From the NCBI GenBank assembly GCA_949710005.1, contig OX453274.1, positions 25,162,778 through 25,226,777 of the forward strand: a DNA stretch of 64,000 nt, in the 5' to 3' direction. Shown in pieces: positions 55,701 to 58,700 of this stretch. The stretch's first letter is position 1, and every line of letters begins with the position of its first letter. Source of the DNA: Ricordea florida. Lineage: Eukaryota; Cnidaria; Anthozoa; Corallimorpharia; Ricordeidae. A program made the position numbers and the translations under genes. Under the pieces are notes generated by a model. That model had not been told where the DNA came from and did no database searches. It saw nothing but the letters and a program-made list of their open reading frames with translations.

Positions 55701-58700
55701 TGAAACTCTCTCCATCCCAATTGCTAGCAAACATACCCTCAAAGGATTATCCGACAATTCCAGTTCAAAAATATGAGAACCCCATAAACCACTTTGATTT
55801 AACTATCTTAGACACTGAATGGAAAAAACTTGATTTGAAGGGTTCTCCCATAACTTTTAGTTTAAGATTTAGATAAATTTTTTGTTATGTAACCAGTAAT
55901 TAGGTTATATAACATAATTATGCCCATTTTTATATTTTACTTTAAATCAATTTCTTGTTCATACGGCATTCTTTACATTGTTGTTTTTGTTTATTGTGTT
56001 CGCATATATGTGATCCTCCGCATTCTTTGCAATATTGTTTTTGTTTGTTATGTTCGCATATTTGTGATCCTCCACATTCCTTACATCGATATTTATATTT
56101 ATTATGCGCACAATTATACCCATTACATTCGCTACAAAATTTTTTTATTTTCTCATGATCGCAAGTAATTCTGCTAATAGGGATAACTTTTTCAATTAAA
56201 TCAGTAATTTTCTCATCGTTAAAATTTGTAATTTCATCAATTAGCTCTTTTTTACTCATTTTTGATCTTCCTTTAATTTCCAGATCTTTCGCTATTATTT
56301 TTAGTTCATAAATATATAAATCTCTTAACTTGTTCATAATTTCTTTGTAAGTAATAACAAATCTTTAAGCCGTTTTTCAAATTTTTTCCTGTCCGAGAAA
56401 TCCCCGATTAAATTCCTGCGTCCTGGAAATATCCTACTGATCTGTGCTAGAATTGTCGGGCTCACAAACCCCATCTCAGGCTTGAGTGAAATTCTCGCTT
56501 AGTATTCTACTGTTGTGTGCTAGCATTATCGGGCCCACAAAAATTAATCAGCAAAATATTTTCTGATTAAATCTCTGATTAAATCCCTGATTAAGTTTGA
56601 AAACGAATTTAGCTTATAAGCTAGAAAATCCTTGTCAAAATCCTTGTGTCTCAAAACCGTGCTTTTCTCCCTCTCTCCTTGTTGTCGTGGTGTTTTGTTT
56701 AACCTCCCTATTGACACCTCTCGGACACAGCTATAAAGCTGCCAGCAATTGTTTTATTTCGGCCACTAACTATGCTTCGGCACGCCACTTTGATTTCTCT
56801 GACCAAAACTCTCCTACCAGAGGCCTTAGCATAATTCACCTCCAAGGAGGTGGATAGTGTTAAGTATCTTGAATTGGAGAGCCAATCAGATTGCTCAAAA
56901 TGCCAAGGTTGCTGAGTTGGTAAATACTTATTTGCGTTATGCGAGTCGCGTTGTGAAGCCCTGAAGAGTTAATTATCCACAGTTTAGCAACGCTCTGATT
57001 CAGTACTTTCCATTTAGTCTCATTTCCCTTACCATTATTAACATTAAGACAAAGTTAAGTTGCACTCGCTTTTATTGTTGTAGGACTATGTTTAAGATCA
57101 GTACTTCAGTCTTATATTTCAGTATGGTTACACAGTATTATTAAGCAATGACGTTTTCTCTATAAGGTCATGCATTCATTCCCTCTTTGTATTTATTTAC
57201 AGAATCAGTTAAAACTATGAATGGTCAATTTCATTGTTATTTTTGTGTGTTTAAAAATAAAGGGTCGACTTCCAGTGAAATGGACAGCATATGAAGCGCT
57301 TTTGTATGGACGATACTCTACAAAGAGTGACGTGTAAGTATTTAATGTTGATGCAGAGTTTTGTTTATACTTCATTCCAGTATGCCATATATTCAGCCGC
57401 GTCCGTCACAATGGTGCAGGAGACCATATGGCATATGGTATAAACCCTCCATCATGCAATATAGTCTCCCCCACCATTGTGATGAGTGCGGGAGACTATA
57501 TGGCATACTGGCATGACGTATATCCCCAGAATTTTGTTAAAGAACCTATACTCCCCGCAAATTTCCTATGATGCCGTTAGATGTATCTAGTTTGAATTTA
57601 ATTTGTTTTGGAGTTATCACAAATTTAGCAGAAATTTCCATTTTCCCGCTTAAAATCCTGACTTATTCACAAATCTGCCAGGCCCGAGTCATGTAAGAAC
57701 ATTTATATTGCCTACCTTAAATTGGTAAGTATATAGTTTATAGAATTTATACAATTTTAAAGTCCTTATTTTGCAGAAGTACAGAGTCTGTTATGTTAAT
57801 ATCAATTAGCCTAAATGTGTTCTTTTCACCAAAAATTATCAGCCAAAACAAGAACAACAGCTTGGTCAGCGGGCGCTAAGAAGCACTTCTTCATGCAAAA
57901 ATATATATAGATATTACTGACAGATATGCATTAATCATACCCTGGCATAAAGACGTTTAGCCTGTGTGCTTACACTGCATTATTAAAGCAATGTATTATA
58001 TGCATTTATTTGCTTGTAGATGGAGTTTTGGAGTTGTACTCTACGAGATTTTCACTATAGGTAGGAATCTATATCTATGAAACTCGTATAAATCTGCGCG
58101 TATTCGAAGAGACTTGGAACTATTCTAATAATGAATAGGGTAGCCTGTGTGAAAAACATGATATTCTTAACCTATGGGTAGTGTAATTCAATGTCGACTG
58201 CAAAAGAATGTGTGACAGTCAGCCCCTAAAAATGACAGTGAAACAAAACATAACAATGAAATTGATTTATAACTGACGGTATCTACGTGTAATTGTGCAA
58301 TTACTGCACTTTGCGGGTCAATTCAAACCTCTTTAGTCCTTTCTCACGATGGCTGTGCCGTGCTAACGTAAACTGAACCCAGGCAAACACAATCAGACTC
58401 TGTTGTTATTGTTTCCCTAGCCTTCTTTCGTTTACTCAGCAGCTAATGTGTACTTCATATTCGTCTTAATTAATGCTCTTCAGTTAACCAGTGACGTCTT
58501 ATTTTCTTAACTGATGATTACTGTTCATAGGTGGTTCTCCTTATCCCCGGATGGACGGCAGAAAGATTGCTGAACTGCTTCAGCGACAATACAGGATGCC
58601 ACAACCAAAACACGTGGATGATATGCTGTAACTATTTTCTTAATTTCTCTTCTATTAACGTTAATACTAGAAATTTCAATGTGAAAGTGAGTGCTGGCGA

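Larger units (their letters stand above)
40995..56676. mobile_element. E2: second Polinton/adintovirus-like integrated virus-like element
   Basis: A complete element of about 15.7 kb with TIRs starting agagagggagaaaagcac and a 5-6 bp target duplication. The gene order is as in E1, with an extra 63-aa gene after the integrase and a DUF2738-like gene on minus between the 130-aa and coiled-coil genes; the shortened penton paralogue of E1 is lacking. All large frames are open. Inserted in a kinase-domain intron of the host RTK, in the same orientation as E1. Confidence 0.92.
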
